From Mesorhizobium sp. (GTDB lineage: Bacteria > Pseudomonadota > Alphaproteobacteria > Rhizobiales > Rhizobiaceae): a stretch of 64,000 bases of DNA. Position numbers and translations under genes: made by a program. The stretch lies in NCBI GenBank assembly GCA_004020365.1, contig SAQR01000001.1, positions 164,088 through 228,087 on the forward strand, read 5' to 3'. Below the pieces are notes generated by a model that was not told where the DNA came from, ran no database searches, and saw only the letters and a program-made list of their open reading frames with translations. Below, one piece after another: positions 35,120-43,915 of the stretch. Numbering within the stretch: position 1 is the stretch's first letter; each line of letters opens with the position of its first letter.

Positions 35120-37294
35120 ATGAACGCCACAATTTCCCTCTCTCGCCGCAGCTTCATCATCGGCGTGGCCGCCACGGCCGGCGGCTTGTCCCTCGGATTC
35201 AACGTGCCGTTCATCAAACCGGCACTCGCCGAGGGCAGCGAGGCGGCGCCGGAGATCAATGCCTGGGTGGTGATCAGGCCCGACGATACGGTGGTCATCC
35301 GCATCGCCCGCTCCGAAATGGGGCAGGGGACGCTGACCGGCCTGGCGCAACTCGTCGCCGAGGAACTGAACTGCGACTGGTCCAAGGTCACGACCGAATA
35401 TCCGTCGCCGGCCCAGAACCTGGCGCGCGACCGCGTGTGGGGCAATTTCTCGACCGGCGGCAGCCGCGGCATCCGCGAGTCGCACGAGTATGTGCGCATT
35501 GGCGGCGCCGTTGCGCGCGAGATGCTGATTGCCGCCGCGGCCGCCGAATGGGGCGTGCCGGCCAGCGAATGCACCGCAAGGATGGGCATGGTCACGCATG
35601 CAGCATCAGATCGCGCCACCTTTTATGGACAATTGGCTGCCGCTGCTGCGCGAATGACGCCGCCCGCCAATGTCACCCTGAAGGACCCCAAGGACTGGAC
35701 CATAGCCGGCAAGCCGCTGCCGCGGCTCGACACGGCCGACAAGCTCAACGGCAGCCAGATCTACGGCACCGATCTCAAGCTGCCGAACATGCTCAACGCG
35801 GCGATCCGGGCCTGCCCGTATTTCGGCGGCAAGGTGGAGAGTTTTGACGCGGCGGCGGTGGCGGGGATGCCGGGCGTGCGCACTGTCGTCCAGGTCGACG
35901 AGACCGCCGTTGCGGTTGTCGCCGACACCTGGTGGCGGGCGAAGACCGCTCTCGATGCCTTGCCGATCGTCTGGGACGAAGGTCCCAACCGGCAGGTCAC
36001 CAGCGCCTCGATCGCGGCGATGCTCGAAGAAGGGCTCGGCGCAAATGACGCCTTCGTCGGCGCCAGGCAAGGTGACGCCGGTGCTGTCCTGTCCGCCGCC
36101 GGCCGAACGGTCACGGCGACCTATGCCTTCCCCTACCAGAACCACGCGACCATGGAGCCGATGAACGCGACGGCGCTCTACACGCCGGAGCGCTGCGAGG
36201 TGTGGGTGCCGACCCAGAATGGCGAGGCCAGCCTTGCTGCAGCGGCCGAGGCCGCCGGCCTGCCGGTGCAGCAATGCGAGGTGCACAAGATCCATCTCGG
36301 CGGCGGCTTCGGCCGGCGCGGCAACTTCCAGGACTATGTGCGCCAGGCGGTCAGCATTGCCAGGCAGGTGCCGGGAACGCCGGTAAAGCTCGTGTGGTCG
36401 CGTGAAGAGGATATGCTGCACGGCGCCTATCACCCGACCACCCGATGCCGGCTGACGGGCGCGCTCGACGCGGACGGCAATTTGACCGCTCTGCACATGC
36501 GCATATCCGGCCAGTCGATCCTTGCTGCGGTGCGGCCGCAGGGCATGCAGAACGGCATGGATCCGGTGGTCTTCCAGGGGCTCGTCCTCAGCGGCACGGA
36601 AGGCACGCTGGGCTATACGGTGGACAATCTGCTTGTCGATCATGCCATGCGTAACCCGCCGATCCCGCCAGGTTTTTGGCGCGGCGTCAACCTCAACCAG
36701 AACGCGCTCTACGTCGAGTGTTTCATGGACGAACTCGCCCATGCGGCCGGCGTCGACCCGCTCGCCTTCCGCCGCAAGCTGATGGCCAAACATCCAAAAC
36801 ATCTCGCCGTGCTGGAGGCGGTCGCCGAACGGATCGGCTGGGACAACCCGCCTGCGGCCGGCGTTCACCGCGGCCTGGCGCAGATCATGGGCTTCGGCAG
36901 TTATGTGGCGGCGGCAGCGGAGGTTTCGGTCACCGATGGGCAGCTCAGGATCCATCGCATCGTGGCGGCCACCGATCCGGGTCATGTCGTCAACCCCGCA
37001 CAAGTCGAGCGGCAGGTCGAGGGTTCCTTCGTCTATGGACTTTCCGCCTGCATCTACGGCGAATGCACCGTCAATGGCGGGCGCATGGAGCAGGAAAACT
37101 TCGACAGCTACGAGGTCCTGCGCATGGCCGAAATGCCTGAGGTGGAGACGATCATCCTGCCGTCAGGCGGCTTCTGGGGCGGGGTCGGCGAGCCGACCAT
37201 CGCCGTCGCCGCGCCGGCCGTCCTCAATGCGATCTTCGCCGCCACCGGAAAACGTATCCGCACGCTGCCGCTGAAGAACCATGACCTCTCATGA
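35120..37294 (+). CDS. iorB: Molybdopterin-binding large subunit (isoquinoline 1-oxidoreductase beta type)
   Basis: 724 residues from the ATG at 35120. A Tat signal (LSRRSFIIGVAATAGGLSLG) means it folds with cofactor in the cytosol and works in the periplasm with the small subunit. Xanthine-oxidase-family molybdenum domain: GQGTLTGLAQLVAEELN, HKIHLGGGFGRRG, PPGFWRGVNLNQN, and the catalytic Glu in GVGEPTIAVAAPAV. It hydroxylates an N-heterocycle or oxidises an aldehyde with water. Its 3' end overlaps a cytochrome c start by 14 bp. Confidence 0.9.
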   Translation: MNATISLSRRSFIIGVAATAGGLSLGFNVPFIKPALAEGSEAAPEINAWVVIRPDDTVVIRIARSEMGQGTLTGLAQLVAEELNCDWSKVTTEYPSPAQNLARDRVWGNFSTGGSRGIRESHEYVRIGGAVAREMLIAAAAAEWGVPASECTARMGMVTHAASDRATFYGQLAAAAARMTPPANVTLKDPKDWTIAGKPLPRLDTADKLNGSQIYGTDLKLPNMLNAAIRACPYFGGKVESFDAAAVAGMPGVRTVVQVDETAVAVVADTWWRAKTALDALPIVWDEGPNRQVTSASIAAMLEEGLGANDAFVGARQGDAGAVLSAAGRTVTATYAFPYQNHATMEPMNATALYTPERCEVWVPTQNGEASLAAAAEAAGLPVQQCEVHKIHLGGGFGRRGNFQDYVRQAVSIARQVPGTPVKLVWSREEDMLHGAYHPTTRCRLTGALDADGNLTALHMRISGQSILAAVRPQGMQNGMDPVVFQGLVLSGTEGTLGYTVDNLLVDHAMRNPPIPPGFWRGVNLNQNALYVECFMDELAHAAGVDPLAFRRKLMAKHPKHLAVLEAVAERIGWDNPPAAGVHRGLAQIMGFGSYVAAAAEVSVTDGQLRIHRIVAATDPGHVVNPAQVERQVEGSFVYGLSACIYGECTVNGGRMEQENFDSYEVLRMAEMPEVETIILPSGGFWGGVGEPTIAVAAPAVLNAIFAATGKRIRTLPLKNHDLS

Positions 37295-37472
37295 TATGAG
37301 GCGCGCAAAGAACAGGCGCGGCGGACCGGCGCTCGCGCCTGTCCTGCTTGCGGCGCCTGTCCTGCTTGCGGCGCTTTTGGCCAGCGCGCCGGCATGGGCC
37401 GAGGCGGCGCCCGGCGCTGCGGCATGCACCGGTTGTCACGGGCCGGCGGCGCTCGGCAACACCTGGCCGTAA
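37281..37472 (+). pseudogene. Cytochrome c partner of the Mo hydroxylase, truncated after the haem motif
   Basis: 63 codons: basic start, a signal/anchor with an internal duplication (APVLLA twice), then AAACTGCHGPAALGNTWP and stop. IorAB-type operons usually end with a cytochrome c of about 100 residues or more that oxidises the enzyme. Here only the CxGCH haem site remains and the axial-Met part is gone, so it is unlikely to work. Confidence 0.65.
37335..37370 (+). repeat. Perfect 18-bp tandem duplication inside the signal peptide
   Basis: GCGCCTGTCCTGCTTGCG occurs twice head to tail, adding six in-frame residues to the hydrophobic core. Confidence 0.85.
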
Positions 37473-37699
37473 TCGCCGAGCTTGCACCCGGTGCCCGTCT
37501 GATCGATGGGTTTCCAAACAATGCGACCAGGAGCGCGAGACGCCCCAGCTCGTGCATTCTGTGTTTGTGGGTCTTCGATCGATCTGCGCCTGGTTCACGT
37601 CTTCTTCCAGTTTTGCAGAAGCGGCCCTTTGCTCCCATAGACGGGGTCCTTGCGTGGACGACCTACCTTCCGGATCGTCGCGAGCGCGCCATCATGCTC

Positions 37700-38197
37700 C
37701 TAGGCAGTCGTGCATTCGTCATAGGTCCCAAATGGAGGGTAGGCGCCGACAACCAGAAAATCGTCGGACGCCGAAAGGCATTGGTGCCCGGTGCCGGCCG
37801 GAAGAACCGCGACGTCGCCGGCCTTCAGTGACAGGGTTCGTCCCTTTTTGCCTCCAAACTGGACTTTGGCCGTACCGGCCGCAACCCCGAGCACCTCATG
37901 TATTCGCGAATGGTAGTGAGCGTAGTCGTAGATGCCATTCCGCCAGCTGTCCCCCCATCCATTGGCCTCGAAAAGCTTCTCAAAGACGGCTGCGGGATCA
38001 AATTCTTCGGGCAGCCTCACGGCGCCCCGATAGACGACAAGCGGCCAAAACGGATGATTGGGCACCAGGCCATCATTCTTGAACCAAAACTCATTTGCTT
38101 TTCGCCGCCTTACAAGATCGGTTACTTCTTGCCTGCCCGGTGCTGCGAAACCGGTAACCTGCTCGACGGCTTTCTTGGTACTTTGCAGAATGCTCAT
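37700..38197 (-). CDS. Cupin-domain protein (YjlB-like), truncated by an amber stop
   Basis: 165 residues from the ATG at 38197. The cupin barrel shows YDYAHYHSRIHEVLGVAAGT A, KAGDVAVLPAGTGHQCLSAS with metal-type His, and DFLVVGAYPPFGTYDECTT. After the TAG at 37700-37702 the same frame goes on as EHDGALATIRKVGRPRKDPV YGSKGP, which looks like the conserved DPVYG tail of this family, with a further one-base insertion near 37620 before a stop at about 37594. The tail is therefore probably lost by mutation. Function unknown. Confidence 0.7.
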   Translation of the reverse strand: MSILQSTKKAVEQVTGFAAPGRQEVTDLVRRRKANEFWFKNDGLVPNHPFWPLVVYRGAVRLPEEFDPAAVFEKLFEANGWGDSWRNGIYDYAHYHSRIHEVLGVAAGTAKVQFGGKKGRTLSLKAGDVAVLPAGTGHQCLSASDDFLVVGAYPPFGTYDECTTA

Positions 38198-38364
38198 GAT
38201 GTCCCCTTGCATTGCCGGTTGTCGGAAGGCGAGCCTTCATGCCGATTCAACCGGCTGCATGCCGGTCAGTTCCGCTGCCTGTTGCAGGCCGTCCCTATCT
38301 CTGCCTTCGAGGTCACCCGACTGGATGAAGCGGCCGGCGATGCTGCTGCAGAATGCAGATGCGG

Positions 38365-39123
38365 CTACCCACCATGCGCCCGGCCAGGGTTGCCTCTCGG
38401 TAACGATTCCGCCTGCGATTTCGGCAAGAGGAACACCGCCCATGGCGCCACCGCGGTCACAACCAACCAGACCAGTGCGAGCTGGGCAAAACTTTCGTCC
38501 GGCACCACCACAAGCTTGATCGTCCCCTGGATCACGGCATGCAGAAACGCACCCGGCCAGATCGAATTCCCCGCCCGCTCGAAGATCGCGGCCAACGGGA
38601 AGGTCAGCGACAACGCCACCCCCAGTGACACTGCCGCGAGGATCGGCTCGATCGCCCAGAACATCGCGAGATGGACGAGAACGAACGGCACCGCCGCGAT
38701 TGCAGCCGCCCTCCAGAAGGTCCGCCCCTCACGCAGGTGCCGGAAGAGGAACCCCCGAAACACTGTTTCTTCGGCGATCCCGCCCTGTGCAAAGATGCCG
38801 AACGCGAGCCACCACCAGCCATCGCGCAGCGAGAGCGTTAGCCCCGCGATCGTGCAATAGATTGGGATCAGTGCGATCAAGACGACGCTGCCGATCACTG
38901 TGAACCAAGTTGCTCCGCTTCGCGGCGCACCGAGGCCTAGCGCCAGCGCCGCCTCTCGCGGCACCTTCCGCGCTACTATGTACTCAACAATGATGGCCGC
39001 AACGATCGTTAGCGCCCCGACAATGAGCCCCCATTCGCCCCGAAAACTCTGGAGCGACCACGCTGACCTGTCGAGGACGAGATAGAGGGCCAGCAATCCG
39101 GCAAAGATGAGAACCAGCCTCAC
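38365..39123 (-). CDS. CPBP-family (CAAX-like) intramembrane protease
   Basis: 252 residues, about eight spans. The motifs EETVFRGFLFRHL (Glu-Glu and Arg) and FVLVHLAMF and FLHAVIQG (His) are those of CPBP/Abi glutamic intramembrane proteases. Substrate unknown; alone on its strand beside the cupin. Confidence 0.9.
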   Translation of the reverse strand: MRLVLIFAGLLALYLVLDRSAWSLQSFRGEWGLIVGALTIVAAIIVEYIVARKVPREAALALGLGAPRSGATWFTVIGSVVLIALIPIYCTIAGLTLSLRDGWWWLAFGIFAQGGIAEETVFRGFLFRHLREGRTFWRAAAIAAVPFVLVHLAMFWAIEPILAAVSLGVALSLTFPLAAIFERAGNSIWPGAFLHAVIQGTIKLVVVPDESFAQLALVWLVVTAVAPWAVFLLPKSQAESLPRGNPGRAHGG

Positions 39124-39314
39124 CGCCGCTCCTCCTTATAACTGCACAGCCGATTGAGGCCGGCCGTCTCTCGTAGCGATGGCAGAGCTCGCAAACGAGG
39201 CGCGCGTGACTCGTGGGCGTTCTCGCCTCATGATGGAAAACCAAGGCCTTATCGGCTCTTTGAGCCGGGTGATCTTTCGGTGCTGATTCATGACAAACCA
39301 TTTATGGCAATCTC

Positions 39315-40268
39315 ATGAGCTTCGATGACCTCGATCTGAATTTGCTGCGCGTGTTCGACGTGATGATGCGCGAAAGAAGCGTTACGCGTACGGCATGCGA
39401 ATTGGGAAGAACGCAATCTGCGATCAGCCATTCCTTATCCAGGTTGCGGCACCTTTTCGGCGACAAGCTGTTCACGCGCGATGGAGGCGTTATGAGGCCA
39501 ACCCCGCGGGCGGTCGAGCTTCTGCCAGACATTTCGGCCGGATTGGCAACGATTCGAGCCTCGATTGATCGCCATCAAACTTTCGATCCCGCAACCACTC
39601 GGCGGAACTTTCGTGTCGGCCTCACCGACTACCATGCGATGATAATCATACCACGTCTTCTCCGGGAGTTTTCCAGGCAGGCACCCGGTGCCACGTTGAA
39701 TATCATCCCAGCGAACGGGCTCGATATTCCGTCCTCGGTTCATCTTCGACAAATCGACTGTGCATTGACTGGAGCAGTGATCAAGGATGACCCAAGCCTG
39801 TTGAAGATCGAACTGGGCCAGGATCGTCTCTTCTGCGCAGTTTGGAGCGGCAGCCGAATCGCAAGTTCGGCGATGTCGTTGGAGACATATCTGTCAGCGT
39901 CTCACTTGCAGGTTTCCGCCGATGGTGTTTCCAGCGGGCTTGCGGATGCCGCCCTCAAGGAGCTTGGTTTGCGGCGGAACGTGGTCGCGACGATATCGAA
40001 TTATCTGGCACTTCCGTGGATTTTGCGAGGCACCGAACTTGTTGCTCATTGTGGTGACGGAATCCTCCAAATCCTTGATAAAGCGAGTGAAGTGACGCTG
40101 CTTCCGCCGCCGCTGCCGATCCCCAATGTGAGCGCATGGTTGCTCCTGCATCCGCAGATGGCTACGGACCCAGGGACGATCTGGCTCAAAGAAGTTCTCT
40201 CAAACATCTACTCTGAGTCGCAGATTAAAAAGAGAGAAATTGTTTTTGAGAGAGAACAGAGGAAATAA
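39315..40268 (+). CDS. LysR-family transcriptional regulator
   Basis: 317 residues. The N-terminal winged helix-turn-helix LDLNLLRVFDVMMRERSVTR TACELGRTQSAISHSLSRLR is the LysR signature. The remainder is the periplasmic-binding-like effector domain (NFRVGLTDYHAMIIIPRLLR). It precedes the amino acid ABC operon by 199 bp in the same direction and is its probable activator. Confidence 0.9.
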   Translation: MSFDDLDLNLLRVFDVMMRERSVTRTACELGRTQSAISHSLSRLRHLFGDKLFTRDGGVMRPTPRAVELLPDISAGLATIRASIDRHQTFDPATTRRNFRVGLTDYHAMIIIPRLLREFSRQAPGATLNIIPANGLDIPSSVHLRQIDCALTGAVIKDDPSLLKIELGQDRLFCAVWSGSRIASSAMSLETYLSASHLQVSADGVSSGLADAALKELGLRRNVVATISNYLALPWILRGTELVAHCGDGILQILDKASEVTLLPPPLPIPNVSAWLLLHPQMATDPGTIWLKEVLSNIYSESQIKKREIVFEREQRK

Positions 40269-40467
40269 ACAGGAGACACACGTCGCGCCCCTCCGACGAA
40301 GTACGCTGATATGCAAGACATGCTTTCAGACAATGATTGACGGCCGAGACCCTTACGAACGTAGCGATGATATGAGCAAGTCTCATACTTATCATGACGA
40401 GAATGAATTTGACCAATAATGATGCCTGCGCGACCTTGGTGCTCCACAAGAAAAAAGGGGAACCAAG

Positions 40468-41481
40468 ATGCAAGCAATTCTCAAGGGACTGGTCGGAGCA
40501 GCGGTAGGGCTCGCTGTGTCCAACGCGTCCGCCGCGACGATCGAAAATGTCAGGAAGAACGGAGTTCTGACCTGTGGAACCAACTCAGCGACAGCCGGAT
40601 TCAGCCTTCCGGACAATGAGGGCAAATGGACCGGGTTCGTGGTCGACTATTGTCGCGCTGTTGCAGCAGCGGTTCTGGGCGATGCGCAGAAGGTAAGGTT
40701 CATTCCGCTTACGCCGAAGGACCGCTTCACCGCGCTTCAGTCGGGCGAGATCGATATACTCGCACATAACGCAACCTGGACGTCATCGCGCGACACGTCT
40801 CTCGGAATACTTTTTGCGGGCACATATTTTTACGATGGCCAGGGTTTTATGGTCCGCAAAGCGGAGAACATCGGTTCGGCCAAAGATCTGGATGGCGCGT
40901 CCATCTGCGTCACTCAGGGCACGACGACCGAGTTGAATCTCGCCGATTACTTCCGGTCGCATTCAATGACATTCTCGACCGTCGGGTTTGCCGATGAAGA
41001 AGCTGTCGTAAAGGCCTACGACGAAGGTCGCTGCGACGTCCTCTCCGCCGACACGTCCACCTTGAATGCATCGCGCCAGCGCATGGCGAAGGCCGACGAC
41101 AGCGTCGTGCTTCCCGAACTTATCTCGAAGGAACCGCTTGGGCCTGCAGTGCGGCAGGGCGATGATCATTGGCTCAACGTGGCCAAATGGACGCTCCTTG
41201 TCATGGTCGCTGCCGAGGAACTGGGCGTAACCTCTAAGAATGTCGATGAAATGAAGGCGTCGGACAACCCGAACATTCGCCGGCTGCTCGGAGCGGAGGG
41301 CAGCCTCGGAAAGGATCTCGGGCTTGGCGATAGCTGGTCCGTGGACGTTATCAAGCAGGTTGGCAACTATGGCGAAGTGTTCGATCGCAATATCGGCAAG
41401 GCCTCGCCGCTCAAGATGGAGCGCGGCCTGAACGCTCTTTGGAGTGAGGGCGGTCTCCAGTACGCCCCGCCGATCCGCTAG
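40468..41481 (+). CDS. aapJ: General amino acid ABC transporter substrate-binding protein (AapJ-like)
   Basis: 337 residues: signal peptide (VGLAVSNASA) and the polar amino acid binding fold, TIENVRKNGVLTCGTNSATA GFSLPDNEGKWTGFVVDYCR AVAAAVLGD, with ligand-side DILAHNATWTSSRD and the long AapJ C-terminus (GDSWSVDVIKQVGNYGEVFD RNIG). It binds an amino acid in the periplasm. Followed by a strong hairpin and the permeases. Confidence 0.9.
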   Translation: MQAILKGLVGAAVGLAVSNASAATIENVRKNGVLTCGTNSATAGFSLPDNEGKWTGFVVDYCRAVAAAVLGDAQKVRFIPLTPKDRFTALQSGEIDILAHNATWTSSRDTSLGILFAGTYFYDGQGFMVRKAENIGSAKDLDGASICVTQGTTTELNLADYFRSHSMTFSTVGFADEEAVVKAYDEGRCDVLSADTSTLNASRQRMAKADDSVVLPELISKEPLGPAVRQGDDHWLNVAKWTLLVMVAAEELGVTSKNVDEMKASDNPNIRRLLGAEGSLGKDLGLGDSWSVDVIKQVGNYGEVFDRNIGKASPLKMERGLNALWSEGGLQYAPPIR

Positions 41482-41496
41482 GCTGGCTTGGTCCAC

Positions 41497-41522
41497 AAGA
41501 CGCCGGCAATTGCCGGCGTCTT
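41497..41522. promoter_or_regulatory. Intercistronic perfect palindrome after aapJ
   Basis: AAGACGCCGGC-AATT-GCCGGCGTCTT with almost no loop. It sits 16 bp after the aapJ stop and 29 bp before aapQ. Such hairpins protect the binding-protein mRNA and lower permease expression. Confidence 0.7.
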
Positions 41523-41550
41523 AGTTCTTCACCAACACAGGAACAGGGTC

Positions 41551-42738
41551 ATGTCCGATGTGCTGCTCGCCGCGCCCTCGCGCAGGAGCCTGTCCCTGCA
41601 CGACGCCAAGGTCCGCGGCATCATCTATCAGCTTTTGCTCGCGGCCAGCCTGCTGGCATTGGCCATAGGCATTGCCGTTCAGACTGCGTCAAACATGAGG
41701 GCACGCGGGATTCCGCTGTCTTTCGGCTTCTGGAACGAGGCCGCCGGCTTCGACATCAATCAGACGCTGATCCCCTACGACACGCTCTCCACCTACGGCC
41801 AGGCGTTCTGGGTGGGTTTGGTCAACACCCTCTATGTGAGCCTGCTTGGGATCGTGTTGGCCACAATCTTGGGCTTTGTCATCGGCATTGCCCGCCTGTC
41901 ACCGAACTGGATCGTTTCAAAGGTCGCGGCCTCGTATGTCGAGATCATACGCAACATCCCGTTATTGCTGCAGCTTTTGTTCTGGTACAATGCAGTCCTG
42001 AAAACGCTGCCTGCGCCGAGGGCGTCGATCGAACTCCCCGGCGGCATCTATCTGAACAATCGCGGTCTCATCATTCCGGAAATCCAGCTCTACGCAGGAG
42101 CAGGTAGCGTGGGACTTGCGTTTCTGGCGGCCAGCATCTTCAGTGTCGCTTTTTGGTCCTACGCTAGGCGCGCACGGGACCGCACCGGAAAGCAGCTGCC
42201 CGTGCTGTGGGTCAGCCTCGCTGCCTTGATTGGACTGCCTCTGATCGTCTTCCTCCTGGTCGGCTCGCCGGTGTCGTTCGTGACGCCAGAGTTGAAAGGG
42301 TTCAACTACCGGGGTGGACACCAGCTTTATCCGGAGTTCGCCGCCCTTTTGATCGGTCTGTCCGTCTACACCGCTTCCTTTATCGCGGAAATTGTCCGCA
42401 GCGGGATCCAGGCTGTGCCGAAAGGCCAGACCGAAGCCGCCCATGCGCTCGGGCTTGCGCCGGGCAAAACGCTTCGCCTGGTCATCGTCCCGCAGGCACT
42501 GCGCATCATCATACCGCCGCTGACCAGCCAATATCTGAATCTGACGAAGAATTCCTCACTCGCGGTGTTTATCGGCTACCCGGACCTCGTTCAGATTTTC
42601 GCGGGAACGGTGCTCAACCAGACCGGCGCCGCCGTCCAGGTGATGGCGATCACGCTGTCGGTCTACCTCGCGATTTCCCTCGTCATGTCGATGGCCATGA
42701 ACGCTTTCAACCAACGTTTCGCGATCGTCGAGAGGTGA
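41551..42738 (+). CDS. aapQ: Amino acid ABC transporter permease (AapQ-like)
   Basis: 395 residues from the ATG at 41551. The long form typical of AapQ has an extra periplasmic insert (RAPIELPGG/YLNNRGLIIPEI region) and the permease motif EIVRSGIQAVPKGQTEAAHA LGL that contacts the ATPase. Pairs with AapM. Confidence 0.9.
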   Translation: MSDVLLAAPSRRSLSLHDAKVRGIIYQLLLAASLLALAIGIAVQTASNMRARGIPLSFGFWNEAAGFDINQTLIPYDTLSTYGQAFWVGLVNTLYVSLLGIVLATILGFVIGIARLSPNWIVSKVAASYVEIIRNIPLLLQLLFWYNAVLKTLPAPRASIELPGGIYLNNRGLIIPEIQLYAGAGSVGLAFLAASIFSVAFWSYARRARDRTGKQLPVLWVSLAALIGLPLIVFLLVGSPVSFVTPELKGFNYRGGHQLYPEFAALLIGLSVYTASFIAEIVRSGIQAVPKGQTEAAHALGLAPGKTLRLVIVPQALRIIIPPLTSQYLNLTKNSSLAVFIGYPDLVQIFAGTVLNQTGAAVQVMAITLSVYLAISLVMSMAMNAFNQRFAIVER

Positions 42739-42741
42739 TGC

Positions 42742-43881
42742 ATGAGCGGCCAGTCCCTGCATCCGCCCTTGGTGAGCGCTCCGCTTCTGCCGCCGATGGC
42801 GCCGCCTTCTGGAATCCGGCCGAGCCCGGCGACCTGGATCAGAAAGAACCTGTTCTCGACGCCGTTCTCCGGCGTGCTGACGATCTGCTTCGCAATTCTC
42901 GCCGCATGGCTTTTGCATCAATTGGTGAGTTTTGCAGTCCTGGACGCAGTCTGGGCCGGCGGACAGGAAGAATGCCGCGCCAACCCTGACGGCGCCTGTT
43001 GGCCGTTCATCGTGGAGAAATTCGACTATCTCCGTTACGGGGCGTATCCCGTATCCGAGCGCTGGCGGGTGGACCTGACGATGGCAATCGGCGCCGTGCT
43101 GATCGTCTGGCTGCTGTGGAAACGGGCGCCGCGGCGCAATGTGGCGGCGTTGCTGTTCTTTGTTGCCTATCCGGCCGTCGCCTTCGTGCTGTTGAGGGGC
43201 GTCGCTTCGCTCGATCTGCCGGTGATCGATACCGTCCTGTGGGGAGGTCTGCTCATCACGCTGCTCATGTCGATCGTGGGCATCGTCTTCTCGCTGCCGC
43301 TCGGTGTGCTCCTCGCGCTTGGCCGACGATCGGAGCTTCCCCTCGTCAAAGCAGTGTGTGTCACCTTCATCGAGGTCGTCAGGGGTGTGCCGTTCATCAC
43401 GGTGCTGTTCATGGCGAATTTCATGATGCCGCTCTTCGTGCCCGACTATCTGACGCCCGATCGGCTGCTGCGTCCGCTGATTGCAATAGCGCTGTTCTCA
43501 TCCGCCTACATGGCCGAGGTCGTGCGCGCAGGTCTTCAGGCGATCCCGAAGGGGCAATATGAGGCGGCAAAGGCGCTCGGCGTCAGCTATTTCACCATGA
43601 TGCGTCTGATCGTCCTGCCGCAGGCGCTCACGATCGTCATCCCAGGCATCGTCTCGACCTTCATCGGGCTGTTCAAGGACACGACCCTGGTGGCGATCGT
43701 CGGCATTGCGGACTTCCTGAGAGCCGTCGAAACGGCGCGAGTCGACCCGAACTGGGCTGGGCCGACGATCTCCTCGACCGGCTATCTGTTCGCCGGGCTG
43801 GTCTACTGGATCTTCTGCTTCGGAATGTCCCGGTACTCGCAGTCGATGGAGCGCGCGTTGGCGCGTGGCCACAAGAGCTAG
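42742..43881 (+). CDS. aapM: Amino acid ABC transporter permease (AapM-like)
   Basis: 379 residues with the AapM layout: Pro-rich N-terminus, three early spans, an insert (AGGQEECRANPDGACWPFI), then the permease core with EVVRAGLQAIPKGQYEAAKA LGV for ATPase contact. Three bp after aapQ. The expected ATPase gene aapP does not follow; a PLP enzyme does. Confidence 0.9.
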   Translation: MSGQSLHPPLVSAPLLPPMAPPSGIRPSPATWIRKNLFSTPFSGVLTICFAILAAWLLHQLVSFAVLDAVWAGGQEECRANPDGACWPFIVEKFDYLRYGAYPVSERWRVDLTMAIGAVLIVWLLWKRAPRRNVAALLFFVAYPAVAFVLLRGVASLDLPVIDTVLWGGLLITLLMSIVGIVFSLPLGVLLALGRRSELPLVKAVCVTFIEVVRGVPFITVLFMANFMMPLFVPDYLTPDRLLRPLIAIALFSSAYMAEVVRAGLQAIPKGQYEAAKALGVSYFTMMRLIVLPQALTIVIPGIVSTFIGLFKDTTLVAIVGIADFLRAVETARVDPNWAGPTISSTGYLFAGLVYWIFCFGMSRYSQSMERALARGHKS

Positions 43882-43915
43882 GAAGCGGAATAAAACCACG
43901 CCCGGAAATCAAGCA

